Shown here one piece after another: positions 7,912 to 14,066 of a stretch of DNA of 14,214 nucleotides. Numbering within the stretch: position 1 is the stretch's first letter; the number at the start of each line of letters is the position of its first letter. This DNA is from an uncultured Pseudomonadota bacterium. GTDB taxonomy: Bacteria > Pseudomonadota > Alphaproteobacteria > RF32 > CAG-239. The notes beneath the pieces were generated by a model that was given only the letters and a program-made list of their open reading frames with translations, made no database searches and had not been told where the DNA came from. Made by a program: the position numbers and the translations under genes. Location of the stretch: NCBI GenBank assembly GCA_902495305.1, contig CABUWG010000045.1, forward strand, positions 1 through 14,214, given 5' to 3'.

Positions 7912-8346
7912 TTAATAAAACAGATATTTGATAATAAAGGCAATACAGGCCAGTTCGGCAAAAACCAGCCAGACAAAAGTGCTTTGATAGCTTTTCTTTT
8001 TGGTCTTGTGGCGAAAGATTTTCTGCGCGACCAAAGCTCCCGCCCAACCGCCGAGAAACTCCAGCGTATGCAGGTCAAATTCCGGCACCCGCCATTTGCC
8101 TTTTACGGCAGCGCGTTTGTCTACGTAATAGGCCACAATTGTCACGATGTTTATTGACACAAGCTGAAAAACCAAAAACAGCAGCAGGGTTTTGGGGCTG
8201 AAGACAGACGTGCGGAAATAGTGCGTTTCAATATAATAAGCGCTCAAGATAATGACAGCGGCATGAAGTATGTAAAAATTGTTTTTCTGCAGCGGGCGGC
8301 ACAGCGCCAGAGCGCCGAGCAAGATGATTGAAAAAGTCATAACCAT
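7912..8346 (-). CDS. DUF1294 small membrane protein
   Basis: A 144-residue membrane protein with four predicted helices. The DUF1294 signature is clear: 'YYVDKRAAVKGKWRVPEFDLH' followed by LGGWAGALVAQKIFRHKTKKKSYQ, then a final helix. Function of the family is unknown; in some bacteria the domain is fused to a cold-shock domain, but not here. I place the start at ATG 8346 because AGGA lies seven bases upstream; a frame extending to 8406 would add a Cys-rich N-terminus with no ribosome binding site. It precedes msbA by 15 bases, but DUF1294 is not a known partner of lipid A transport. Confidence 0.85.
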   Translation of the reverse strand: MVMTFSIILLGALALCRPLQKNNFYILHAAVIILSAYYIETHYFRTSVFSPKTLLLFLVFQLVSINIVTIVAYYVDKRAAVKGKWRVPEFDLHTLEFLGGWAGALVAQKIFRHKTKKKSYQSTFVWLVFAELACIAFIIKYLFY

Positions 8347-8388
8347 AGGGGAATCCTTTTGCTCCATGTTTTTGCAACAGAATACATA

Positions 8389-8402
8389 ATTTTTGCAAAA
8401 AT
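8389..8402. promoter_or_regulatory. 14-base perfect palindrome in a divergent intergenic region
   Basis: ATTTTTGCAAAAAT is a perfect palindrome located between the divergent starts of the DUF1294 gene (8346) and the lipoprotein gene (8527). TTTTTGCAA recurs 21 bases to the left (8369-8377). On the minus strand TTGCAT-16-TATTCT overlaps it and could be the promoter of the DUF1294-msbA pair. It may be an operator; A/T-rich palindromes also occur by chance in such DNA. Confidence 0.3.
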
Positions 8403-8464
8403 GCAAATATCTTTAAGGCTTGTTCCGGACAAACTTCAGAAAATATAGTGAATAACTCAAAAAA

Positions 8465-8495
8465 TTGGTGTTAAAAACAAAAATATCTTTATATT
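8465..8495 (+). promoter_or_regulatory. Candidate promoter of the lipoprotein pair
   Basis: TTGGTG at 8465-8470 and TTATAT at 8489-8494 (18 bases apart), or TATATT at 8490-8495, lie about 30 bases before the ATG at 8527. Confidence 0.35.
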
Positions 8496-8526
8496 AAAAA
8501 TTAAGATGTTTGCGGAGTGTTCGACG

Positions 8527-9084
8527 ATGAGATTAAAAAAGACTGCTGTATTGCTTGTGACTTTGGGGCTGCTGGCCGGCTGCGAAAGCTGGAACATGCC
8601 TGACGAAGAAGAAATTTTTGAAGTCAAGGATGATGAATATTCCCAAGAATGGGCCGTTGACGGCATGGACGGCATCAGCGAAAGTTACTTGTATAACATA
8701 GACACCAAGGTTTATGAAATTGTCGCCCGCCGGACAACCAACAAACTGCTTAATTATGCAGCGCCGGTGGCCGATGCTGTTTCACGGCCGACGGTTTTTG
8801 TCAGCGAAGCACAGGTTTATGACAAAGATCTGCCCGACGGTTTTGCTTACAGCCGCAAGATTACCAAAGACATGCTTGAAAACGCCAAGGCCTTTATGGT
8901 AGTTAATGATCCGGCCGAGGCGGACTACTTTGTTGACATTGATGTCGAAACCCTGTTGCTGGAAGGCAGCAGCACGCCGGTCATTATTTATTCGCTTGTG
9001 CTCTCAGACAACAATGACGAGGTTTTGCAGGAGTGGAAAGAAACAATCCGGCAGGTTAAAAATGACGACAGGAGCTGGTGGTAG
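8527..9084 (+). CDS. Conserved lipoprotein of unknown function
   Basis: A 185-residue lipoprotein: basic start MRLKK, hydrophobic stretch, and lipobox LAGC with C19 as the lipidated residue, followed by an acidic linker (MPDEEEIFEVKDDE). I do not recognise the family. The C-terminal half has 'EADYFVDIDVETLL', a strand pattern ending in 'IIYSLVLSDNNDEVLQEWKETI', loosely like the LpoB/CsgG-type fold of envelope lipoproteins; this is a resemblance, not an identification. ATG 8527 is chosen over 8506 because it gives a proper signal peptide and has GGAG (8514-8517) nine bases upstream. The next gene starts three bases after the stop, so the two are almost certainly co-transcribed and may act together in the periplasm. 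Confidence 0.8.
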   Translation: MRLKKTAVLLVTLGLLAGCESWNMPDEEEIFEVKDDEYSQEWAVDGMDGISESYLYNIDTKVYEIVARRTTNKLLNYAAPVADAVSRPTVFVSEAQVYDKDLPDGFAYSRKITKDMLENAKAFMVVNDPAEADYFVDIDVETLLLEGSSTPVIIYSLVLSDNNDEVLQEWKETIRQVKNDDRSWW

Positions 9085-9087
9085 CCA

Positions 9088-10059
9088 ATGTTTGCGACTA
9101 AAAGGATTTTTATGTTGCTTGGCGCCGGAATATGTTTTGCCTCGTCTTCCGCCGGCGCTTTTGACGGTGTGACCGCCGAAGGGAGCATTCTGGACAATGA
9201 AGTAGCGGCAATTTACGGCAAAGCCTGTGAGGAATTTAAAAAAGACGAGCCTAAATCTTCTGCCAGAGTCCGCGTTATTGACAAGGCCAGTTTTGCCGCC
9301 GTGGACAACCTGTCCATGCTTGACGCTTTTCGAAAAAAGTCGGAACCGCAGGACTATAATCTGGTCGTATATAATCTGGTTGACAATGCCGTCGAAGATT
9401 TGTCCGTACGAACATTAAAGCAAAACGAAACCGATATTTGCGTAGAAGTTACCGGTTATGTTTCCAAAAGAAACGTCATGCAGGCTCTGAAAGATGCCGA
9501 GCCCAGAGAAGAAACGATTGCACAGGCTGCTCCCGCCGAAGCTGCAGTACAACCGGAAAATCCGCCCGTTCAAACGGCCAGCACTACGGTCGCAGAAAAA
9601 AGGCCTGACGGAAAAGTCCGGCTCTGGATTGAACCGACCGGTTTTTACAACAACACCAGTTCTGACAAATTTGCCGACATTATTGCCAAACAGTTTGATG
9701 CCCAGCATATTGAGATTGCCGCCAAGAAAGAGAACGCCGATTTTGTGATTGTATCAAATGTTTTAAGAGCAAAGGTCGATCCGCTTAACAGCGAAACAAA
9801 CCGCCTGCAAATGGTTGTGGCCGTTGAACTGGAAGATGCGTCCGGCAACAGGGTTTCTACCGAGCATCAGAACCGTTTTGTTTTGTTTTCTGCCGAGGAA
9901 GACGAGCAGGAAGTGGCGTTGCGGCTGATGAAAAAACTTTTTGAAAATGCCTGCGAACGGATTTCGCAAAAGATTGAACTGCCGGCGGGAGCCTCAAAAA
10001 GTTCGCGCCCGTTTGCCCCGATTATCACACCGGGCGGGCAACAGACTACTGAAGACTGA
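9088..10059 (+). CDS. Exported two-domain protein of unknown function
   Basis: A 323-residue exported protein with a signal peptide (about 1-24, cleavage near SAGA-F). Two globular parts, about 30-135 and 175-298, are joined by an Ala/Pro/Gln-rich linker (about 138-172). The second part contains 'ENADFVIVSNVLRAKVDPLN', 'LQMVVAVELED' and 'TEHQNRFVLFSAEEDEQEV', the same AD-strand pattern as in the preceding lipoprotein. Cysteines at 47 and 118 in the first part could pair. I do not recognise the family. The start is uncertain: ATG 9088 gives a basic n-region (TKR), while ATG 9112 has a better Shine-Dalgarno sequence (AGGA, 9103-9106) but no positive charge. Its stop is one base from that of the convergent gene at 10061. 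Confidence 0.8.
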   Translation: MFATKRIFMLLGAGICFASSSAGAFDGVTAEGSILDNEVAAIYGKACEEFKKDEPKSSARVRVIDKASFAAVDNLSMLDAFRKKSEPQDYNLVVYNLVDNAVEDLSVRTLKQNETDICVEVTGYVSKRNVMQALKDAEPREETIAQAAPAEAAVQPENPPVQTASTTVAEKRPDGKVRLWIEPTGFYNNTSSDKFADIIAKQFDAQHIEIAAKKENADFVIVSNVLRAKVDPLNSETNRLQMVVAVELEDASGNRVSTEHQNRFVLFSAEEDEQEVALRLMKKLFENACERISQKIELPAGASKSSRPFAPIITPGGQQTTED

Positions 10060-10060
10060 T

Positions 10061-10813
10061 TTATTTGAAAACCGGAGGATGTTCTGAAATATTGCGGACG
10101 CGCAGGCAATAATTATTTAAGCGCTTAACGTTTCCGGAAACAAAATAGCCGTTGATTTTTTTCTCGATTTCCTGCCACAACTCCTGACATTCGGCGGCAT
10201 TGCCGGCAATATATACAACAGCCTCGAGGTCGGTTATTCCGCGGTCAAAATAGACGTTGTATTCAAAAGACGCCATTTTGTTTTTGGCGGTTTCAAAAAT
10301 AATCTTCTGTATATTTTTGAAGTGTTCCGTATATTGCAGTTTTTTATAAACGCCGATAAAATCGCTCAACCCGTCAAAATATGACGTTTCGGGATTGGCA
10401 GCAAGACGCTCGATGATATTAAAGTTTCCGGTCATGACGGCAAATTTGGCCGCCGCCGGCGCAAAAAGCCCGACCGACGCAATATCGGCCAGCCGCGGAC
10501 GCAGCAAAGTCATTGCCATGTCAAGCATTCCCAAATCCAGCAGACTGTTCAGGTAGGTATATTCGATAACCGGCGGGATTTCGCCGCCAATACTCCAGAT
10601 TTTGTGAACCAGCGCTCTGGCTTTGATGACATTGCCCTGCATAATCCGGCAGCGCAGCATTACAATCAGGCCAATCAGGTTATCCGGCGCAGCATTCAAT
10701 TCGGCATACAGATTGTCTTCAATACTCATTAAATCAGCTTTTCTGTGCCAGTCCATGCGCTGAAGGCGGTCAAGGATTCCGATAAAATTATAAGAAGCGG
10801 TTGTGTCTGTCAT
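10061..10813 (-). CDS. Unrecognised 250-residue cytoplasmic protein downstream of dtd
   Basis: A 250-residue protein with no signal peptide or membrane helix. It is largely helical in appearance, with repeat-like blocks such as 'LYAELNAAPDNLIGLIVMLRCRIMQGNVIKARALVHKIW' (quoted in part) that resemble TPR-type helix pairs, but I cannot assign a family. ATG 10813 has AAGGGA nine bases upstream; a TTG at 10843 would extend it into dtd and is less likely. Thirteen bases separate it from the dtd stop, so the two genes probably share a transcript from the promoter before dtd. There is no evidence that its job relates to D-aminoacyl-tRNA removal. Confidence 0.75.
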   Translation of the reverse strand: MTDTTASYNFIGILDRLQRMDWHRKADLMSIEDNLYAELNAAPDNLIGLIVMLRCRIMQGNVIKARALVHKIWSIGGEIPPVIEYTYLNSLLDLGMLDMAMTLLRPRLADIASVGLFAPAAAKFAVMTGNFNIIERLAANPETSYFDGLSDFIGVYKKLQYTEHFKNIQKIIFETAKNKMASFEYNVYFDRGITDLEAVVYIAGNAAECQELWQEIEKKINGYFVSGNVKRLNNYCLRVRNISEHPPVFK

Positions 10814-10826
10814 GGCGTTTTTTCCC

Positions 10827-11270
10827 TTATTTTTTACGTTCAAGCATAAAGGTTACCGGCCCGTCATTGATTAATTCTACCTGCATGTCAGCCTGAAAAA
10901 TTCCGGTTTTTACAGGCACCCCCTGCTCCAGCAAAGCATTTACATAAGCCTCATAGAGCGGTTTGGCCTGTTGCGGGCGGGCAGCCGTTTCAAACCCCGG
11001 ACGGTTGCCGCGGGAAGTGTCGCCGGCCAATGTAAACTGTGACACGGCCAGAACTTCTCCTTTGATATCTTTTACCGACAAATTCATTTTGCCTTCCGCG
11101 TCTTCAAAAATTCGCAGGCCGGCTGTTTTTCGAGCCAGCCACAAGGCCTCGGCGGCGGTATCGGCGGCTTCTACCCCGACAAGCGCCAACATTCCCGCGC
11201 CGATTTCAGAAACACGGCGGCCGGCAACGTCTACGCTGCATCTTTTTACTCTTTGTACCAAAACTTTCAT
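10827..11270 (-). CDS. dtd: D-aminoacyl-tRNA deacylase
   Basis: A 147-residue protein, standard length for DTD, which hydrolyses D-amino acids (and glycine mischarged on tRNA-Ala) from tRNA and so protects translation. The two family motifs are intact: SQFTL at 77-81 and NDGPVT at 135-140, which build the active site across the homodimer interface. The N-terminus MKVLVQRVKRCSV is typical. The enzyme is cytosolic. It is transcribed leftward with the 250-residue gene behind it and divergently from the lipoprotein hydrolase gene at 11371. The Shine-Dalgarno sequence is poor, but the -10 TATAAT is perfect. Confidence 0.97.
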   Translation of the reverse strand: MKVLVQRVKRCSVDVAGRRVSEIGAGMLALVGVEAADTAAEALWLARKTAGLRIFEDAEGKMNLSVKDIKGEVLAVSQFTLAGDTSRGNRPGFETAARPQQAKPLYEAYVNALLEQGVPVKTGIFQADMQVELINDGPVTFMLERKK

Positions 11271-11305
11271 TTTATTAATACCAAACTTTCCCCGATTATT
11301 TTTTC

Positions 11306-11311
11306 ATTATA
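11306..11311 (-). promoter_or_regulatory. Candidate -10 element of the dtd promoter
   Basis: On the minus strand, TATAAT at 11311-11306 is a perfect -10 box, predicting a short leader of about 30 bases. No good -35 is seen at 16-18 bases upstream. It directly abuts the proposed -35 of the opposite promoter (11312-11317), so the two could interfere. Confidence 0.4.
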
Positions 11312-11340
11312 TTGCAATTGTCTTTAAGATAGATTAACAT
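11312..11340 (+). promoter_or_regulatory. Candidate promoter of the lipoprotein hydrolase gene
   Basis: TTGCAA at 11312-11317 and TAACAT at 11335-11340 are 17 bases apart, 30 bases before the ATG at 11371. Confidence 0.4.
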
Positions 11341-11370
11341 TGCCGGCAATAACACAAGAAAGGGACCGGC

Positions 11371-12615
11371 ATGAAAAAATTTCTGGCTTTGGCGGCCTGC
11401 CTTTATTTGAGCGGATGTGCTTCTTTCGGCAAGGGCGTTGCTGAAGCGTTTATTGAAAACAACCAGCAGGAAGACACCCGCCAATGCGAGATTCAGGGCA
11501 GCAAATTTAAGGGTATTGACGCGGCATTTCAGAACAAAAACACCGTTAAAATTTTGATGATTCACGGCGTGGGCGCGCATATGCCGGGGTATTCCACCCG
11601 AATCAGGGAAAATCTGGCCGAAGATTTGGGTCTGAATGTTTTTTCGCGCCGAGAAAAAAACTTGCAGCTGATTAACCCTGCTGACGGCAAAACGCCTGTC
11701 GGCAATCTGCTTGTTACCAGAATGCAGAATGAAGACGGCAGCAAGAATCTGGAATTTTATGAACTGACCTGGTCTGAAATTACCAATCAGGGCAAAAAAA
11801 TCCTGAATTATGATGTTTCGGGAAAATATCAGCACAAACGGGCAGCTTTTAACAATACGATGAAAGCCTTTCTTGACGATACGGTGCCTGATCCGATGAT
11901 TTATCTGCTGGACGACGAGCAGCTGATTTTGAGCGCGACCAAGCAGGCGACCTGCTTTATGATGAGCCGGAACTGGGAAGACCTGCCGGACAAGTATAAC
12001 GGCGTGTGCAAGGTTTCGTCTTATCAGCAGATTAAAGACATGAACAATGCCAATATTATTTTTATTACGCATAGTCTGGGCAGCCGGATTTTGATGGACA
12101 GCATTGTTGATATTGTGCAGGAAGTCGGCGCCATTGACGGCAAAGCCAATCCGACGGCGCAAAGAATTATTGAAGGCCTCCGGCAAAAAGAGCTGACGGT
12201 TTTTATGCTGGCAAACCAACTGCCGTTATTGCAAATCGGGCGCAAACAGCCGGAAGTTCACAACCAAATTCCGCAATACTGCTCACCCAAAGGCAAAAAT
12301 TATGGCAAAAGGGTTTTCTCCAAGGTGAATATCATTGCTTTTTCTGATCCTAATGATTTGTTGAGTTATGATGTGGAGCAGAGTTTTATCGATGATTATA
12401 TGGATTCAAGAATGTGTCCGTCACTGACAAACGTTTCTTTAAACGTGGCCGAAGTTATTTCCGCTTTCGGGGTCGGGGTTGTGAATCCGGTCACGGCACA
12501 TACGGAATATGACAATGACAGCAGGGTGATAAAGCTGATTTCGCAAGGCGTGGAGAATTTTCAAAATGACAAAGACTTTAGCAAGAAATGCAAGTTTATC
12601 AAGCTGGCGGATTAA
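11371..12615 (+). CDS. Lipoprotein with alpha/beta hydrolase fold
   Basis: A 414-residue lipoprotein: MKK start and lipobox LSGC with C16 lipidated. The rest fits an alpha/beta hydrolase: ILMIHGVGAH (residues 61-70) matches the oxyanion-hole HG motif after strand 3; IIFITHSLGSR places a nucleophile S235 in T-H-S-L-G rather than the usual G-x-S-x-G; 'AFSDPNDLL' supplies an acid at D326 or D329; and H377 in 'VNPVTAHTEYDND' is the likely base. A large insert (about 80-215) separates the oxyanion loop from the nucleophile and could form a lid. This predicts an esterase, lipase or acyltransferase anchored in the envelope, substrate unknown. The ribosome binding site AGGGA lies five bases before ATG 11371. 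The gene appears monocistronic. Confidence 0.82.
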   Translation: MKKFLALAACLYLSGCASFGKGVAEAFIENNQQEDTRQCEIQGSKFKGIDAAFQNKNTVKILMIHGVGAHMPGYSTRIRENLAEDLGLNVFSRREKNLQLINPADGKTPVGNLLVTRMQNEDGSKNLEFYELTWSEITNQGKKILNYDVSGKYQHKRAAFNNTMKAFLDDTVPDPMIYLLDDEQLILSATKQATCFMMSRNWEDLPDKYNGVCKVSSYQQIKDMNNANIIFITHSLGSRILMDSIVDIVQEVGAIDGKANPTAQRIIEGLRQKELTVFMLANQLPLLQIGRKQPEVHNQIPQYCSPKGKNYGKRVFSKVNIIAFSDPNDLLSYDVEQSFIDDYMDSRMCPSLTNVSLNVAEVISAFGVGVVNPVTAHTEYDNDSRVIKLISQGVENFQNDKDFSKKCKFIKLAD

Positions 12616-12635
12616 TTGTTGTGACAACTTATGCA

Positions 12636-12664
12636 TTTACAACCTGTTATAAATATGTTAATAT
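12636..12664 (+). promoter_or_regulatory. Candidate promoter of the exported protein gene at 12695
   Basis: TTTACA at 12636-12641 and TAATAT at 12659-12664 are separated by 17 bases and lie about 30 bases before the start codon. It is one of the better sigma70-like matches in the window. Confidence 0.45.
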
Positions 12665-12694
12665 AAGAACAACTTGATATATTCGAGGTTGCAG

Positions 12695-13330
12695 ATGCGT
12701 CTTTTTAACCATGATATAAATCTGAAAAAAGCTGCTGTTTATGCGGCGGTGGCGGCGGTCAGCCTGTTTGGCAAAGCCAATGCTCAGACGGCGGAAGCCC
12801 AAGACCGGAAGCCGGAATATAAGTATATGAAAGAGTTTGCCGCTTTTGTTGCCCGTTTGGAAGACGAAGGCAAGACGGAAATGGTTAAAAACATTAAAGA
12901 CAATATTGTTGAATATTATCGTTATTTTGAACAAAAAATGGAAGAGGATCAGAAAAAGTCCTCATTGAAAATCACAGAAGGAAAATTCAGCATAAATGAT
13001 TTGACGCCCAAAGGCGTTGAGCTTTATCAGGCCATGTTGGCGGCAAAAGAGTTGAAAAGCGAAGTCAGCGGGCGAAAAACTTCTCTGAGCCGGAACAGGA
13101 ATCAAATGGATGTTGCCATTGCAATGTTAAAAATTAAAAATGCCGAACCGGAGCTGCATCAGCAGATTATTCAGCAAACTTTCGGCGATGTCCGGTATGA
13201 CGAAAAAGAAGGCACGGTCAGTCTTAAAGGCAAAGACGGCAAAGAATATTACAGACATACCAGAGCTAAAGGACAGAAAGCATTGCCTGACGATGTTTTG
13301 TTTAAGGCACAGGTTTCCCGCGGTCGTTAG
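12695..13330 (+). CDS. Exported helical protein of unknown function
   Basis: A 211-residue protein with a signal peptide (residues 1-30, cleavage expected after A28-N-A30). The mature part is charged and probably helical up to about residue 155 (for example 'FEQKMEEDQKKSS' and 'MLAAKELKSEVSGRK'), then ends in a short strand-like section around DVRYDEKEGTVSLKGKDGKEY. I recognise no family. ATG 12695 is chosen because GAGG (12685-12688) sits six bases upstream; a TTG at 12674 would only add residues before the signal peptide. It has its own candidate promoter and is separated from the hydrolase gene by 79 bases. No intrinsic terminator follows; a pyrimidine-rich tract does. Confidence 0.75.
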   Translation: MRLFNHDINLKKAAVYAAVAAVSLFGKANAQTAEAQDRKPEYKYMKEFAAFVARLEDEGKTEMVKNIKDNIVEYYRYFEQKMEEDQKKSSLKITEGKFSINDLTPKGVELYQAMLAAKELKSEVSGRKTSLSRNRNQMDVAIAMLKIKNAEPELHQQIIQQTFGDVRYDEKEGTVSLKGKDGKEYYRHTRAKGQKALPDDVLFKAQVSRGR

Positions 13331-13344
13331 GCTTATTGTTTTTC

Positions 13345-13560
13345 CTTATCTCTTAATTCACTTTTATTTTCTTCTTTTTTATATTTTTCTCCTGTCTTCC
13401 TCCTTTTCTGTCTTCTCCTTCCTTCTCCTTTATCTTTCATTTTTTACATTTTCTGCTCGACTTTCCCGCTTATTTTTTATTTTCTCCCTGTCCCTTTTCT
13501 TTTCTGCCGCCACTTTTCTTTTTTTTATTTTGAGGTTTTGATTTCTTCATTGAGTTATTT
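13345..13560. repeat. Pyrimidine-rich low-complexity tract
   Basis: About 215 bases of almost pure C/T on the + strand, dominated by TTTTCTTC-like units, with only scattered purines. Open frames through it encode Phe/Leu/Ser-rich peptides of no recognisable kind and I treat them as artefacts of composition. It mirrors the purine-rich tract near the left end (about 110-300), but on the opposite strand. Confidence 0.7.
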
Positions 13561-13571
13561 TCTTCTTTCTT

Positions 13572-13606
13572 ACTTTTGCTTGACCAAAAGTAAGCAAAAG
13601 TCAAGC
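13572..13606. repeat. Compound inverted repeat
   Basis: ACTTTTGCTT (13572-13581) pairs with AAGCAAAAGT (13592-13601). The same bases allow two other pairings, TACTTTTG/CAAAAGTA (13571-13578 with 13585-13592) and GCTTGAC/GTCAAGC (13578-13584 with 13600-13606). Such 'ttgcttgaccaaaagtaagcaaa' sequences are seen between genes in many bacterial genomes; function is unknown. Confidence 0.6.
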
Positions 13607-13622
13607 CCAACCTCACTTTCTA

Positions 13623-13697
13623 AATCTTTGGAGCAAAGTTAAAGTCGCTATGCTCCATTACATAGTGCTTCAAAATCACCTCTTTGCTCCAAAGATT
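13623..13697. repeat. Long hairpin with nested stem
   Basis: A perfect 16-base inverted repeat (13623-13638 with 13682-13697, core CTTTGGAGCAAAG) encloses 43 bases that contain a second stem, 13646-13652 with 13661-13667 (seven pairs, one G-T) around an eight-base loop. It could be a structured RNA or an intergenic palindromic repeat. Confidence 0.6.
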
Positions 13698-13737
13698 AAG
13701 AAGTTGTTCGGTAATCGGGCAAATCAACTCTCCCCAC

Positions 13738-13757
13738 CCCTCTCTTTCAAGAGAGGG
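13738..13757. repeat. Tight palindrome CCCTCTCTT/AAGAGAGGG
   Basis: Two perfectly complementary 9-base arms are separated by only TC. No T-run follows in either direction, so it is not a normal intrinsic terminator. It is one of several palindromes in the 13570-14066 repeat island. Confidence 0.55.
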
Positions 13758-13856
13758 AGTAGTGCTTCACTTTCGGGTTTTGCTCCAAAACCTAAGCCAT
13801 TCGCAAAGGGCACCCAATCGTGCCGAACGGGAGGATGTGCTTTGAAGAAAAAACAC

Positions 13857-13940
13857 TGTCATTCTGAGTGTAACAAAGAATCCAGTCAGATAAATCAGCT
13901 ATATTATTAAACTGGATCCTTCGCTCCGCTCAGGATGACG
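13857..13940. repeat. Imperfect inverted repeat of the GTCATTCTGAG...GGATCC type
   Basis: Left arm 13857-13886 and right arm 13911-13940 are 30 bases each and complementary at most positions, with a 24-base loop. The arms resemble the 'TGTCATTCTGAGCG...GAAGAATCC' intergenic palindromes found in many unrelated bacteria. A partial extra copy of the right arm, GCTCAGGATGAC, recurs at 13950-13961. Confidence 0.65.
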
Positions 13941-13957
13941 AAGAAAGAGGCTCAGGA

Positions 13958-14036
13958 TGACCTGCACGGCAGGTGGCGCTCAGTTGGAGGCAATGTGCTC
14001 CAGCAGAGTTTGTGGGGAAGAATGTGTTTTGAAATG
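13958..14036. other. Gene-free remainder of the repeat island
   Basis: No supported gene. GGGAAGAATGTGTTTTGAA (14015-14033) is a near-copy of GGGAGGATGTGCTTTGAA at 13829-13846, a direct repeat about 186 bases apart. Open frames on either strand across this stretch have no ribosome binding site or domain and cross the terminator at 14037. Confidence 0.5.
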
Positions 14037-14065
14037 AAAAAAGCGGGAGAGTGTCCCGCTTTTTT
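14037..14065. terminator. Bidirectional intrinsic terminator
   Basis: AAAAAAGCGGGA-gagtg-TCCCGCTTTTTT forms a 12-base stem with A/T flanks, giving a T-run in both directions. It begins one base beyond the stop codon of the minus-strand gene entering from the right, so its main role is probably to end that transcript. Confidence 0.9.
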
Positions 14066-14066
14066 C

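Noticed and set aside
11296..12219. 307-residue open frame antisense to the lipoprotein hydrolase
   Set aside because: It is antisense to a gene with a lipobox and a full catalytic triad; it has no recognisable features and no promoter of its own.
13140..13541. 133-residue Phe/Leu-rich open frame resembling a membrane protein
   Set aside because: Its first part overlaps the exported-protein gene in another frame and its hydrophobic part is the pyrimidine-rich tract.
13480..13550. Short Lys-rich peptide frame on the minus strand of the pyrimidine tract
   Set aside because: About 26 codons, purely compositional, without a ribosome binding site.
13650..13910. 86-residue open frame over the repeat island
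   Set aside because: It crosses several palindromes and shows no protein-like pattern or translation start signal.
13572..13961. Possible CRISPR array
   Set aside because: The repeats are palindromes of different sequence and irregular spacing; there are no regularly spaced identical direct repeats and no cas genes.
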